From NCBI GenBank assembly GCA_035544215.1, contig DATKHY010000001.1, positions 124,001 to 188,000 on the forward strand: a stretch of 64,000 nt of DNA, read 5' to 3'. Position 1 is the first letter of the stretch. The number at the start of each line of letters is the position of its first letter. Made by a program: the position numbers and the translations under genes. This document shows, one piece after another, positions 15,306 through 24,866 of this stretch. The notes under the pieces are model-generated. The model was not told the origin of the DNA. It saw nothing but the letters and a program-made list of their open reading frames with translations, and did no database searches. Origin of the DNA: Candidatus Binatia bacterium. GTDB taxonomy: Bacteria > Vulcanimicrobiota > Vulcanimicrobiia > Vulcanimicrobiales > Vulcanimicrobiaceae.

Positions 15306-16766
15306 TTACGATGCGATTGGTGTGAGTTTCGCGAAGGCGCGGGACAGGCGTGCGATGCCTTCGCTCGCCTCTTCGATACCGAGGTCGCCGAACGAGAGGC
15401 GCAGCGCGGGCGGGCCGCTGCGCGTCGGATAGAATGGCTCCGACGGCATGACCAGCACGCCCTCGCGCGCGCACGCATCGAACGCGGCCTGCGTCGAGAT
15501 GCGCGGCGGGAGCGGGAGCCACACGTTGACGCCGGCGCCAGGGGAACGCACCTCGGTCCACGCCGCCACGGGCGACAGCTCCTCGACGAACGCGTCGCGA
15601 CGCTTGCGGTAGATCGCTCGCGTCGAACGCAAGTGACGCTGGTACGCCGGGCTGTCCATGAAGCGCCATAGGGCGCGCTGCGTGAGCGTCGAGGTAAAGA
15701 CGTCGGCTTGAATCTTGGCGGCCTCGAGCGCCTCGGCGATGCCGCCCTTCGCGTAGAGATACCCGATCCGCAGCGCTGGGAAGATCGACTTCGAGATGCT
15801 CTCCATCAGGATGACGCGCCCGTCCGTGTCGTGCGCGGCCAGTGGCGGCGGAGCCGGGGTGTCATACGTAAGCTGCCAGCCCGTCTGATCCTCGAGCACC
15901 ACGACGTCGTAGCGGCGCGCGAGCGCTACGATCTGCTTCGCGCGCCGGCCCGGCAGCACGGCGCCGGTGGGATTCGCGGCGACGGGATTGGTGTAGAACA
16001 GCCGCGGGCGGTACTCGGCGAACACGCGCTCCACGTCGTCGGCCCGCACACCGTCCGCGTCGCCGCGCACCTCGACGTACGTCACACCGCGCGCGTCGAA
16101 CACGCCGAGGCTGCCCCAATAGGTCGGGCTCTCGCTGGCGACCACACTGTGGTCGTCGAGCAGCACGGTCGCGACGATGTCCGCGGCCTGCTGCGCGCCG
16201 GAGCAAACGATGATGTCGACGGGCTCCGCGCCGCATCCGCGCTGGCGCAGAAACGACGCGAGCCGCGCACACAGCTCCGGATCGCCCGTCGACGACCGGT
16301 ACTGCATCACTTCCGGCGAATCGTCGAGCAGCGTGCGGTGGAAGGCGCGCGCGAAGTCGTGCAGCGGGAAGGTCTCGGGCGCCGGATGGCCGCTCGCGAG
16401 GCTGATCGCCCCCGGCTCCGTCGCATGCGTCAGACGCTCCATCACGCCCTCCAGACGCGCGGCACGCGCGAACCGTCCGACGTCGGGTTCCCAGCGCCGC
16501 GCGAAGGGCTCGCCGCGATCCGGCGGCGCCGCGACAAACGTGCCCTTCCCGGGCCGCGCGATCGCGCGGCCGCGCGCGGCGAGCAGCTCGTACGCCTGCG
16601 AGACCGTCACGAGGGCGCACCCGAGCGCTCGCGCGAGATCGCGCATCGGCGGCAAACGATCGCCGGGAACGACTGCCTCGCGCTCGATCGCATCGACGAT
16701 GCGGTCGGCCAGTTGAACGTAGAGCGGGCGCGGGTCGCTCGGCTCAAGCTTTAACGATTGCAGCAA
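15306..16766 (-). CDS. MocR-type regulator: GntR HTH fused to PLP aminotransferase domain
   Basis: 486 residues. Residues about 1-75 are a GntR winged helix (PLYVQLADRIVDAIEREAVVPGDRLPPMRDLARALGC is the typical start, TVSQAYELLAARG the recognition region). Residues about 110-480 form a fold-type I aminotransferase domain with GHPAPETFPL, IIVCSGAQQAADIV, NPTGAVLPGRRA, VLEDQTGWQLTYD and the PLP lysine in ESISKSIFPALRIGY. MocR proteins act as transcription factors sensing PLP or amino compounds; a true aminotransferase is possible. TTG 16766 is the only start giving the complete HTH. Between its start and the malic-enzyme stop lies a palindromic repeat. Confidence 0.88.
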   Translation of the reverse strand: MLQSLKLEPSDPRPLYVQLADRIVDAIEREAVVPGDRLPPMRDLARALGCALVTVSQAYELLAARGRAIARPGKGTFVAAPPDRGEPFARRWEPDVGRFARAARLEGVMERLTHATEPGAISLASGHPAPETFPLHDFARAFHRTLLDDSPEVMQYRSSTGDPELCARLASFLRQRGCGAEPVDIIVCSGAQQAADIVATVLLDDHSVVASESPTYWGSLGVFDARGVTYVEVRGDADGVRADDVERVFAEYRPRLFYTNPVAANPTGAVLPGRRAKQIVALARRYDVVVLEDQTGWQLTYDTPAPPPLAAHDTDGRVILMESISKSIFPALRIGYLYAKGGIAEALEAAKIQADVFTSTLTQRALWRFMDSPAYQRHLRSTRAIYRKRRDAFVEELSPVAAWTEVRSPGAGVNVWLPLPPRISTQAAFDACAREGVLVMPSEPFYPTRSGPPALRLSFGDLGIEEASEGIARLSRAFAKLTPIAS

Positions 16767-16776
16767 TCAGCAGTAG

Positions 16777-16821
16777 CCTGTCCTGAGCGAAGCTGCGCTT
16801 GGCGCAGCGGAGTCGAAGGGG
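16777..16821. repeat. Palindromic intergenic repeat, long form (TCCTGAG...GTCGAAGGG)
   Basis: A 45-bp unit: outer parts TCCTGAGCGAAG and GGAGTCGAAGGGG flank a 7-bp stem GCTGCGC-TTG-GCGCAGC. It fills most of the gap between the malic enzyme stop and the MocR start. A short form lacking the central stem sits at 38601-38621. The TCCTGAG/TCGAAGG motif pair is a dispersed repeat I recall from several bacterial genomes. Confidence 0.65.
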
Positions 16822-18267
16822 TCAGACGTTTGCGCTGAGATCCTCTATCTGGTCTTTTGTCGGGATGCGACGAGCGACGCCGTCCTCCACGGCCGCCGCC
16901 GCGACGCCCTTGGCCACTGCCTCGACGACGCGAGGATCGAATACGCTGGGAATCACGTACTCCGCGCTGAGCTCCGATTCCGCGACGATCTCTGCGATCG
17001 CGTACGCCGCCGCGAGCTTCATGCGATCCGTGATGCGCCGCGCGCGCACGTCGAGCGCACCGCGGAAGATGCCTGGAAAGGCGAGCAGGTTGTTCACCTG
17101 ATTCGGGAAGTCCGAGCGGCCGGTCGCGATGACGGCCGCGACCGGCGCCGCAACGTCGGGCATGATCTCCGGCGTCGGGTTGGCCATCGCGAACACGATC
17201 GGATCGCGCGCCATCCGCGCGATGTGCTCGGGCTGCAGGATCCCCGGCGCGGAGACGCCGATGAACACGTCCGCGCCCTCGAGCACGTCCCGCAGGGATC
17301 CACGGCGGTTTTCGCGATTGGTGTGCTCCGCGAGCCACCGCCAGTGGGGATTCTCGTAGTGGTCGGTGCGGTTCAGCGCACCTGAACGGTCGACCGGGAT
17401 CACGTCCTTGACGCCCGCGCCGAGCAGCATTTTGATCGTCGCGGTCCCCGCCGCGCCGCTGCCCGACACGACGACCTGCAGCTCCGACAACGGTTTGCGC
17501 ACGACGCGGGCGGCATTAATCAGCGCCGCCAGTATGACGACGGCCGTGCCGTGCTGATCGTCGTGCATCACGGGAATGTCGAGCGCGTCGATCAGACGGT
17601 CTTCGATCTCGAAGCAGCGCGGCGCGCTCACGTCTTCCAGGTTGATGCCGCCGAAGACCGGCGCGATGCGCACGACGGTCTCGACGATCTCGTCGACGTC
17701 CTTGGTGTCGAGGCAGATCGGAAACGCGTCGATGTCAGCGAACTGCTTGAAGAGCATCGCCTTGCCCTCCATCACCGGCAGCGCGCCCAGCGGCCCGATG
17801 TCGCCGAGGCCAAGCACGGCCGTGCCGTCGGTAACGACGGCGACGGTGTTGCGCTTGACGGTTAGCTGAAACGCCTTGCTCGGATCCGCCGCGATCGCCA
17901 TCGACACGCGCGCCACGCCCGGTGTGTAGACCGTCGAGAGGTCCTGCCGGTTCTTCACCGCGATCTTCGAATCCACGCGGAGCTTGCCGCCGACGTGCGC
18001 GAGGAAGGTCGAGTCGTTCGCGAAGATGATGCGAGCGCCGTCGATCGCCTCGACGGCGCGGCGGAGATCGTTGGCGGCGGCCTCCGACGCGACGCCGATC
18101 GTCACGTCGCGCACCACGCGGCCCTTTGCGACCGAATGCATGTCGACGGCCCCAATCGTCCCGCCGGCGTCGCCGACCGCGTTGGCGAGGACGCCGAAGG
18201 CGCCCGGCTCGTTCGGCATGTCGATGCGCAGGATCAGGGTCAGTGCGATGGCAGGCTGCGTAATCAT
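16822..18267 (-). CDS. NAD(P)-dependent malic enzyme with N-terminal ACT domain
   Basis: Oxidative decarboxylation of malate to pyruvate, 481 residues. An ACT domain (ALTLILRIDMPNEPGAFGVLA, residues about 8-75) suggests allosteric control by a small ligand. The catalytic part has YTPGVARVSMAIA (about 114), AVLGLGDIGPLGALPVMEGKA (about 150-170), NLEDVSAPRCFEIE with the metal ligands, MHDDQHGTAVVILAAL, and the dinucleotide site VVVSGSGAAGTATIKMLLGAG. GVSAPGIL and FAMANPTPEIMPD follow. Together with PPDK at 46-49 kb this could route C4 acids to PEP, although the genes are far apart. Confidence 0.93.
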   Translation of the reverse strand: MITQPAIALTLILRIDMPNEPGAFGVLANAVGDAGGTIGAVDMHSVAKGRVVRDVTIGVASEAAANDLRRAVEAIDGARIIFANDSTFLAHVGGKLRVDSKIAVKNRQDLSTVYTPGVARVSMAIAADPSKAFQLTVKRNTVAVVTDGTAVLGLGDIGPLGALPVMEGKAMLFKQFADIDAFPICLDTKDVDEIVETVVRIAPVFGGINLEDVSAPRCFEIEDRLIDALDIPVMHDDQHGTAVVILAALINAARVVRKPLSELQVVVSGSGAAGTATIKMLLGAGVKDVIPVDRSGALNRTDHYENPHWRWLAEHTNRENRRGSLRDVLEGADVFIGVSAPGILQPEHIARMARDPIVFAMANPTPEIMPDVAAPVAAVIATGRSDFPNQVNNLLAFPGIFRGALDVRARRITDRMKLAAAYAIAEIVAESELSAEYVIPSVFDPRVVEAVAKGVAAAAVEDGVARRIPTKDQIEDLSANV

Positions 18268-18275
18268 GTCGTTCT

Positions 18276-19607
18276 TTAGTTTCCGCTGACCGTCATCTCG
18301 GCGACGCGAAACGACGGCGAGACGACGGCACCGTCGAAACGCAAGTCGTTCGCGACGGCGTCGATGCCGGCCAGCATTTCCGCGTACTGTCCCGCGACGG
18401 TAAACTCATCGATCGGATACGCGATTTCGCCGCCCTCGATGAAAAAACCGCGTGCGCCGCGGCTATACGTGCCGGAGGCGTGCTCGGTCGCAAAGCCGAT
18501 CGTGTCGACCACGAGCACGCCGAGCGGTGTCGCGGCGATCATCTCCGCGAGCGTCATCGAGCCCGGCTCCAGATAGAAGTTGCTCGGACCCACGCCGCCG
18601 CCGGTCGAGTTGCCGGTGCTCGCCGCGCCGAGCTTGCGCGCATAGTAGGTGTCGTACAGGAACGTCTGCAGGACGCCGCGTTCGAAGACCGGCGTGCGCC
18701 GCGTCGGGACGCCCTCGCCGTCGAACGGGGAGCTCCCGAGGCCCGCGATTAGGCGGCCGTCGTCGACCACCGACACGAGGTCGCTGCCGATCTTGTTCCC
18801 GACCCGGCCGGTGAGCCAGGAGTTGGCCACGGCGACGTTCGCGCTCGAGACGGCTGCGAAGACGTCGTCAAGGATCGACGCCGCGACGTCGCGCTCGAAG
18901 ATGACCGGAACGCCCATCGTCGGCGGCTTGCGCGCGCCGAAGAGGTCGACGGCGCGGCGGACGGCCGTGCTCGCGACCGCCTCGAGCCCCTCGAGGTCAC
19001 GCTGGTAGCGAGCCGCGGTGCCGTAGTGCGCGATGCGCTTGACCCCGCCATCCAAGGCGACGGGTCCGGTGGATCGGCCGACGCGAGTCCACGCGTATCC
19101 GGCCCCGAAGCCGTTCGTGTTCGCGAGGGCCGTGACCGCGACCGCATCCGTGTAGTGCGAGCCGCTGGAGTTGACGACGCGTGCGTCGGCCTCGCGGATG
19201 AGGCGCTCGAGCCGCAGCGCCTCGTCGATCTTCTCTAGGCTGTCGCGCTCCGCGATCGCCGGGTCGCACAGGCTCAAATTCTCGCCGTCGGTCCCGACGC
19301 GATCCGGCAGCCCCGCATACTCGTCGGCTGCGACCAGCTCCGTGTGCGCCACGGCGCGGCGCACCGCCTCGGCCATCCCCTCGGGAGAGAAGTCGGAGGT
19401 CGAGAGCGTCGCCTTGCGTCCGTCGCGGAAGACGCGCAGCAGCAGTCCCTTTCCGGTAGAGCCCTCCAAGCGCGCCACGGCGTCCTCGCGAGCCTCGACG
19501 TGCAGGCGCCGCGCGATCGAGACCGCTGCTTCGGCGCTCTCCGCGCCACACTTGCGCGCGGTATCAAGAGCCTGCTGCGCCAGCGCGATCGCCGCCGCTT
19601 CATCCAT
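18276..19607 (-). CDS. pmbA: TldE/PmbA-type metalloprotease subunit
   Basis: 443 residues, partner of TldD in the TldD/TldE proteolytic complex that matures small peptides such as microcins and CcdA antitoxin in E. coli. Diagnostic stretches are ALANTNGFGAGY, GVPVIFERDVAASILDDVF, NSWLTGRVGNKIGSDLVSVVDDG, DGEGVPTRRTPVFERGVLQTFLYDTYYARKLG and GTYSRGARGFFIEGGEIAYP. It lacks the HExxxH of TldD, as expected for TldE. ATG 19607 overlaps the tldD stop by eight bases; the frame extends further upstream inside tldD without homology. TldD and TldE form one translation unit. Confidence 0.92.
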   Translation of the reverse strand: MDEAAAIALAQQALDTARKCGAESAEAAVSIARRLHVEAREDAVARLEGSTGKGLLLRVFRDGRKATLSTSDFSPEGMAEAVRRAVAHTELVAADEYAGLPDRVGTDGENLSLCDPAIAERDSLEKIDEALRLERLIREADARVVNSSGSHYTDAVAVTALANTNGFGAGYAWTRVGRSTGPVALDGGVKRIAHYGTAARYQRDLEGLEAVASTAVRRAVDLFGARKPPTMGVPVIFERDVAASILDDVFAAVSSANVAVANSWLTGRVGNKIGSDLVSVVDDGRLIAGLGSSPFDGEGVPTRRTPVFERGVLQTFLYDTYYARKLGAASTGNSTGGGVGPSNFYLEPGSMTLAEMIAATPLGVLVVDTIGFATEHASGTYSRGARGFFIEGGEIAYPIDEFTVAGQYAEMLAGIDAVANDLRFDGAVVSPSFRVAEMTVSGN

Positions 19608-20997
19608 GCTGCGTGCCGCCGACCGTGATGGACGAGATCTTGACCGTCGGCATGCCGACGCCGACCGGCACGTATTGGCCGCCCTTCCCGCACGTGTAAT
19701 GCCGGCGCGCCAGGCGGCTGTCGTTGCCGACCGCCACGACCTTGCGCATGGCATCCGGTCCGTTTCCGACGATCGTCGCGTTGCGCACCGGCGCCGTGAT
19801 CCTCCCGTTTTCCACCAAGTATCCCTCGCCGACCATGAACACGAAGTCGCCCTTGCTGATCTCGACTTGTCCGCCGGCGAAGGACTTCGCATAGATTCCG
19901 CGGCGCGTCGACGTCAGGATCTCTTCGAAGCTAGAGTCGCCGTTGGGCATGTACGTGTTGCACATCCGCGGCTGCGGCGAGAATCGGAACGACTGCCGCC
20001 GCCCGCTGCCGGTGGATTCCACGCCCATCAAGCGCGCGTTGAGCCGGTCTTGCATATATCCGCGCAGCACGCCGTTCTCGACGAGCACCTTGTGTTGTCC
20101 GGGCACGCCTTCGTCGTCGACGTTTAGGCTGCCGCGCTCCTCCTCGAGGTTCCCGTCGTCGAAGATCGTGACGAGGTCGCTCGCGACCCGCTCGCCGACT
20201 CGCCCGCTGTACAGCGACGTGCCGCGCCGGTTGAAGTCGCTCTCGAGGCCGTGCCCGACGGCCTCATGCAAGAGCACCCCGCCGCCGCCCGCTCCGACGA
20301 TCATCTCCATCTCGCCCGCGGGCGCCGGCGACGCCACCAGGTTGACCGTCGCGATGCGCGCCGCCTCGGACGCGAGCGCCTCCGGCGTCTCGCGATCGAA
20401 ATAGGCGATAGACGTTCGTCCGCCGTCGCCGACGTATCCAGAGCCGCGCTCCTTCTTGTCGCTCGCCACGACCTGGACGCCAAACGTCACGAGCGGCCTC
20501 CGGTCGAACACGAAGCGCCCCTCGCTCGTCGCGATCCAGACCTCCTGCACGTCGTCGACCAGCTGCGCGTTCACGGCGACAACCCTCCGGTCGCAGCGCC
20601 GCGCCGTCGCGTCGGCGCGGTCGAGCAGCGCGACGTAGCGCTCCGGATTCACGGACTCGGCATCGTCACGATGGTAGAGCGATGCGACGCTCTCTGCGCG
20701 CAGCTCGCTGCTGCCCGCCTGCGCCGCCGGGGCGCTGCGCGCGATCAGCGACGCCGCGTCGGCCGTCTGCATCAGCGCGCCGTCGCTCAGGTCGTCGGAG
20801 TAGGCGTAGCCCGCGGACTCCCCAACGACGACGCGTATGCCCACGCCGAGCGTCACGCCGTAAGAAGCGTCGTGAATTCGGCCGTCCTGCAACCGGTACG
20901 ACAGCGTGCGACGCCGTTCGCAGAAAACGTCGGCAAAGTCGCCGCCGCGCCGGAGCGCGCGGCGGATTAGTTGTCCGAGCAGCTGTTCATCGAACAT
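19600..20997 (-). CDS. tldD: TldD metalloprotease subunit
   Basis: 465 residues, catalytic zinc subunit of the TldD/TldE protease. The metal motif HEAVGHGLESDF (HExxxH) lies at about residues 255-266 after GAGGGGVLL. Further signatures are YSGRVGERVASDLVTIFDDG, DDEGVPGQHKVLVENGVLRGYMQDRLNA and ISKGDFVFMVGEGYLVENGRITAPVRNATIVGNG near the C-terminus. ATG 20997 (MFDEQLLGQ) was chosen; the longer open frame upstream is antisense-like sequence inside the gap and dacB. It is followed with overlap by tldE and preceded by dacB at ten bases, suggesting one transcript. Confidence 0.94.
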   Translation of the reverse strand: MFDEQLLGQLIRRALRRGGDFADVFCERRRTLSYRLQDGRIHDASYGVTLGVGIRVVVGESAGYAYSDDLSDGALMQTADAASLIARSAPAAQAGSSELRAESVASLYHRDDAESVNPERYVALLDRADATARRCDRRVVAVNAQLVDDVQEVWIATSEGRFVFDRRPLVTFGVQVVASDKKERGSGYVGDGGRTSIAYFDRETPEALASEAARIATVNLVASPAPAGEMEMIVGAGGGGVLLHEAVGHGLESDFNRRGTSLYSGRVGERVASDLVTIFDDGNLEEERGSLNVDDEGVPGQHKVLVENGVLRGYMQDRLNARLMGVESTGSGRRQSFRFSPQPRMCNTYMPNGDSSFEEILTSTRRGIYAKSFAGGQVEISKGDFVFMVGEGYLVENGRITAPVRNATIVGNGPDAMRKVVAVGNDSRLARRHYTCGKGGQYVPVGVGMPTVKISSITVGGTQHG

Positions 20998-21007
20998 CGC
21001 TAGCGTC

Positions 21008-22390
21008 TTAAAACTCCACCAGGCGATCGACGGCGCGAACGATCGCCGCGTCCGGATCGCCCGGCGATCCGTCGATGAGGAAAGCAAACGCGACGCGGCC
21101 GTGATGCAGCGTGTTCGCAAAGCCGGCGAGCGCGGAGACGTCGGAGAGGTGCCCGCTCTTCGCGCGCACGCGTCCGAGCGCGGTCGTGAAATCGTAGTCC
21201 TCTAGCGTGCCCTCGCGGCCGCCCTGCGGCAAGAGCAGGTAGAGCGCCGGCTCACTGTCGGCGAGCAGACGCGCCACGGTGATCGCCGCAATGCGATCGT
21301 CCGGCGACAGACCGCTGCCGTCGAAGAGCCGAAGCCCGGGCGCCGGAATGCCGAGACGCTCCAAGTAGCGCCGCTCGGCCTCGATGCCGCCGGCATCGTC
21401 GGCGCCGCCGTCAACCTCGCCGCCGATCGTGCGCAGCAACTGCTCGGCGTAGTGATTGTCTGAAACGAACAACATGTGCGACTCGAGAGCCTGCAGCGGC
21501 GCCGAGCGGTGATCCCATAGCACGACTGTGTCGAGCGGAGCGGGACCGACGCCGGGCGCCGAGGCGCTCGCGATGCCGCGCGTCGCGAGCATGGCCCTGG
21601 TCTGCGCGCCCACGTAGGCCGCGACGTTCTGCATGGGCGTCCACACCTTCTGTTCCACGCCGTCCACGGTCTCTTGCGATTCGATCGTGTCGCCGTCGAG
21701 CGAGACGGCGCTGGTCGGCGCGGCGTAATCCTGTCCGTTGTCGTCGCGATCCCAATGCGCATTGAGCTCCGGCCCCGTCATCGCCGTGGCGTCGATCATC
21801 ACGCGGCCGTCGACGCGGCGGAGCCCGGAGCGCGCGAGGACGCCGATGCCGTTGCGCAGATCGCCTGAGACCAACGAGGGGTCGCCCGATCCGATGAGCC
21901 AGAGGTCACCCGTGAGGCGGCCGTCGTCACCGGTGTTGCCGTGCGCCGCGAACATCGTGTGAAAACGGTACGCGGGGCCGAGCGCATCCAGCGCGCTCGC
22001 CGCCACGACGAGCTTCAGCACCGACGCCGGCGCGACGGCTCGCTCCGCGCGCTCATCGAACACCGTCGTTCCCTCGGCCGAAACGACAGCGAGACTCCAC
22101 CCCGCGGCGCCGGCGATCACCGGCGCGAAGGCGCCGTGCAGCCGGCTCAACAATCGGTCCCGATCGCGCGCCGTCCATGGCGGCGCAGCCTCGACGACGC
22201 GTTCCGTCAAAACAGGCGCGGGCTCGCGCGCTTGTGGCGCGAGGAATCTTGGACCCGAATGCGCGCGCGCAACGAGCCAAACCAGCGCTGCTGCGAACAG
22301 CAGTGCCGCGAGTGCAAACGTCCGCCGCTTACGGACGCGCAGCCGTCGAGATCTGCTCCTGAAGCCTACGCTGCTCTTGACGTAACTCAT
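21008..22390 (-). CDS. dacB: D-alanyl-D-alanine carboxypeptidase/endopeptidase, PBP4 (S13) family
   Basis: Penicillin-binding protein that trims or cleaves peptidoglycan cross-links in the periplasm, about 460 residues. A basic N-terminus and one hydrophobic segment (FALAALLFAAALVWLVARA) form a signal anchor. The active-site motifs are SVLK in APASVLKLVVAASALD (about residue 120), SDN in FVSDNHYAEQLL (about 310) and KSG in VRAKSGHLSDVSALAG (about 410). The start is unclear: ATG 22390 or 22402, both inside the 3' end of the aminopeptidase gene (about 60-75 base overlap). I used 22390. Confidence 0.9.
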   Translation of the reverse strand: MSYVKSSVGFRSRSRRLRVRKRRTFALAALLFAAALVWLVARAHSGPRFLAPQAREPAPVLTERVVEAAPPWTARDRDRLLSRLHGAFAPVIAGAAGWSLAVVSAEGTTVFDERAERAVAPASVLKLVVAASALDALGPAYRFHTMFAAHGNTGDDGRLTGDLWLIGSGDPSLVSGDLRNGIGVLARSGLRRVDGRVMIDATAMTGPELNAHWDRDDNGQDYAAPTSAVSLDGDTIESQETVDGVEQKVWTPMQNVAAYVGAQTRAMLATRGIASASAPGVGPAPLDTVVLWDHRSAPLQALESHMLFVSDNHYAEQLLRTIGGEVDGGADDAGGIEAERRYLERLGIPAPGLRLFDGSGLSPDDRIAAITVARLLADSEPALYLLLPQGGREGTLEDYDFTTALGRVRAKSGHLSDVSALAGFANTLHHGRVAFAFLIDGSPGDPDAAIVRAVDRLVEF

Positions 22391-24866
22391 CGATGTCATC
22401 ACGGAGGGCAGTAACTTGCGCCGGAACCTTGGCGCCCTTTCGAATGCGAATGGCGGCTTCCATTGCCTCGCGCCGCAAACGCCCGTCGAAGGCCTGCGTC
22501 GAGAGGCGATCGAGTGCCGGAAGCAGGCGCGCGTCGCCGAGCTTTTCTGCCGTGGCGATCGCTTCCACTGCTACCGGAAAACTCGCGTCGTCCAGCCGTT
22601 GCTCGAGCTCGTCGGCCACGCGCGTTCGCTCGTCTTCCACTAGCGCGCCGATCCGTCCGAGCGCGCTGGTGGCCGCCCGGCGCAGCCCGTCGCTCTCCCC
22701 GGGACGTAGCGCCTCGAGCACGATAGGAAGCGCGCGAGCATCGGACAGCTCGGCCAGGCCGCGCACGGCGCCGCTTTCGACGGCGCCGTTCCACGTGCGC
22801 TGCGTCACCGCCGATCGCAGCACGTCGAACGCCCGCGGGTCGCGCGTCTTGCCGAGTGCCATCAGCGCCGAGCTGCGCACGAAGTAGGAGGCGTGATTCG
22901 CGGCGGTCGCGACGAGCGCGCTCGCGGCGTCGGCGTCGCGAAAGTTTCCGAGGGCCTCCGCCGCGGCTCGCGCGACCTTGGGATGGCGATGCGACAGAGC
23001 GGTGATCAACATCGCGCGCACCCAGGGCGCCCGCGTGGCGCCGATCGCCGCAGCGGCTTCGGCGAGCGCGCCCCAAAACGGCTCGGACTCGAAGAAGCGC
23101 GCGAGCGCCTCGCGCGCGACTCGGCCGCCGTCCTGAGCCAGCTCGCGCGCAGCGCGGATGCGCGCGACGACGTTCGGATCGTCGCGTAGCGCCGTCGCAG
23201 CAAAATCGACGCCGAGCTGGTACGTGACGTCGGCCAAGACGAAGGCGCCCGGATCGAACCGCACTAGCTTGGGTTCGAAGTCGAGCGGTACGGCGATCGT
23301 CTCGTGCTGGCGCTCGATGCGCGCGCGGACGCGCCGCTCCTGAGCCCGTTCCGCCGGCGCGAGCGCGATCTCGACGTCGAACTCGTACGGCGGATGCTCG
23401 GCGTCGATCGTCTGGGTCTGATCGATCGTCACCGTGGCGAGCCGGCGCGCGGCGTCCCACGACGCGCGCACCTCGAGCTTGGGATGGCCTCCCCGGTATA
23501 TCCATTGACTGAAGAAGCCACGCAGGTTTCGGCCCGTCGCGTCTTCGATAGCGCGCACGAAGTCGATCGTCTCTACGTTGCGCTGCGCGTTGTCCCGCAC
23601 GTACTGAGCGACGGCGCGCCAGAAGCGCGAGTCGCCGAGCTCTCCGCGCAGCATGTGCAGCACCGCCGCGCTCTTTTGATAGAGGTGGCGGTCGAAGATC
23701 TCGATGGGATCGCGAAACATGTTGCAGACGATCGGGCGCCGATAGCGCTCGGAATCCTCGCGCAGGTACGCGGTGAGACATTCGAAGATGTCGTAGACGT
23801 ACTCGTCGTAACCGAGATCGGCCTCGCGCCAAACGGCCTCCATGAACGTCGCGAAGCCCTCGTTGAGCCACGCGTGCGCCCAATCGCGGCACGTCAAGAG
23901 GTCGCCGAACCATTGGTGCGCGAGCTCGTGCGACACCAGGGGATCGCTCGAGAAATCGATGTGCGCGGTCTCGTCGTGCAGGGTTCGGTCGGTCTGCGTC
24001 GTCGCGGTCGTGTTCTCCATCCCGCCGAAGATGAAGTCGGTGACCGCGATCTGCGAGTAGCGCGCGTAGGGATAAGCCGTTCCGATGCGCCGCTCGAAGA
24101 GTTCCAACATTTTAGGCGTCGGGCCGAACGAGCGCTCGCCATCGCTCTCGCGGCCCGGGAGCACGTAGTAGTAGACCGGCACGCCGTTGCGCCCCGCCTT
24201 GCCGCTGGCCACCTCGGCGAACGGCCCCACGACCATCGTCATGAGATACGTGCTGTGCGGTATGTCCTGCCGATAGCGGAAGATTGTGTGACCATCTTCG
24301 TCACGGCGTTCCACCATCTCGCCGTTTCCGAGCGCGAACATGCCTTTTGGCGCCACGATCGTCGTCGACGTCGGCTGCTTCTCGTCGGGGTAGTCGATGC
24401 AGGGAAACCAGTAACGCGCGTACTGGTCCTGGCTCTGCGTCCAGACGTGGGCGATTTTCTCGGGGTGCTCCGCCGTCGGCTTGACGAAGAACAGCCCGTG
24501 GCGCGGCTTCACGACGCGATACCGCACGGCGAACGTCGCGCTCTCTCCGGCTGCGATCGGCGGCTCGAAGTCGATCTCGAGCTTTCCCTGCCGCGGGGTG
24601 GCCCGCAGCTCGCTCGCTGCGTGCGCCTCGCCGGAGCGCCGCTCGACTCGCGACACTTCCAGATCCACCGCGTCGAGGAGCAGGCGCGGCACGGCTTCGT
24701 CGAACGCCCGCACGGTCATCGTGCAGACACCGTCGAGCGACTCGTCGGCGAAGTTGGGCGTCAGGTGGAGGTCGATGTGCTCGACCGCGACGACTTTGTC
24801 GGGGCCAAACTGAGGACGCGCGCCGGGCAGCGCGAAAGGCTGATGTTCGTTCGTCTCGTCGCGCAT
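22329..24866 (-). CDS. M1-family aminopeptidase with C-terminal HEAT-like repeats
   Basis: 845 residues. The N-terminal saddle domain is followed by the exopeptidase motif FGGMENTTATTQ (about residue 279) and the zinc motif HELAHQWFGDLLTCRDWAHAWLNEGFATFME (first His at about 313), i.e. HExxH-18-E. After about residue 560 the sequence turns into alpha-helical repeats (AARELAQDGGRVAREALARFF, ALSHRHPKVARAAAEALGNFRDADAASALV, SALMALGKTRDPRAFDVLRSAVTQ) resembling PBS/HEAT repeats instead of an ERAP1-like domain. It ends in a short coiled coil (DDIDELRQEQRRLQEQ). No signal peptide, so cytoplasmic. Confidence 0.92.
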   Translation of the reverse strand: MRDETNEHQPFALPGARPQFGPDKVVAVEHIDLHLTPNFADESLDGVCTMTVRAFDEAVPRLLLDAVDLEVSRVERRSGEAHAASELRATPRQGKLEIDFEPPIAAGESATFAVRYRVVKPRHGLFFVKPTAEHPEKIAHVWTQSQDQYARYWFPCIDYPDEKQPTSTTIVAPKGMFALGNGEMVERRDEDGHTIFRYRQDIPHSTYLMTMVVGPFAEVASGKAGRNGVPVYYYVLPGRESDGERSFGPTPKMLELFERRIGTAYPYARYSQIAVTDFIFGGMENTTATTQTDRTLHDETAHIDFSSDPLVSHELAHQWFGDLLTCRDWAHAWLNEGFATFMEAVWREADLGYDEYVYDIFECLTAYLREDSERYRRPIVCNMFRDPIEIFDRHLYQKSAAVLHMLRGELGDSRFWRAVAQYVRDNAQRNVETIDFVRAIEDATGRNLRGFFSQWIYRGGHPKLEVRASWDAARRLATVTIDQTQTIDAEHPPYEFDVEIALAPAERAQERRVRARIERQHETIAVPLDFEPKLVRFDPGAFVLADVTYQLGVDFAATALRDDPNVVARIRAARELAQDGGRVAREALARFFESEPFWGALAEAAAAIGATRAPWVRAMLITALSHRHPKVARAAAEALGNFRDADAASALVATAANHASYFVRSSALMALGKTRDPRAFDVLRSAVTQRTWNGAVESGAVRGLAELSDARALPIVLEALRPGESDGLRRAATSALGRIGALVEDERTRVADELEQRLDDASFPVAVEAIATAEKLGDARLLPALDRLSTQAFDGRLRREAMEAAIRIRKGAKVPAQVTALRDDIDELRQEQRRLQEQISTAARP

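Noticed and set aside
22399-23913. 504-codon reverse-strand ORF in another frame of the M1 gene
   Set aside because: Arg/Ala-rich frame shadow; no motif.
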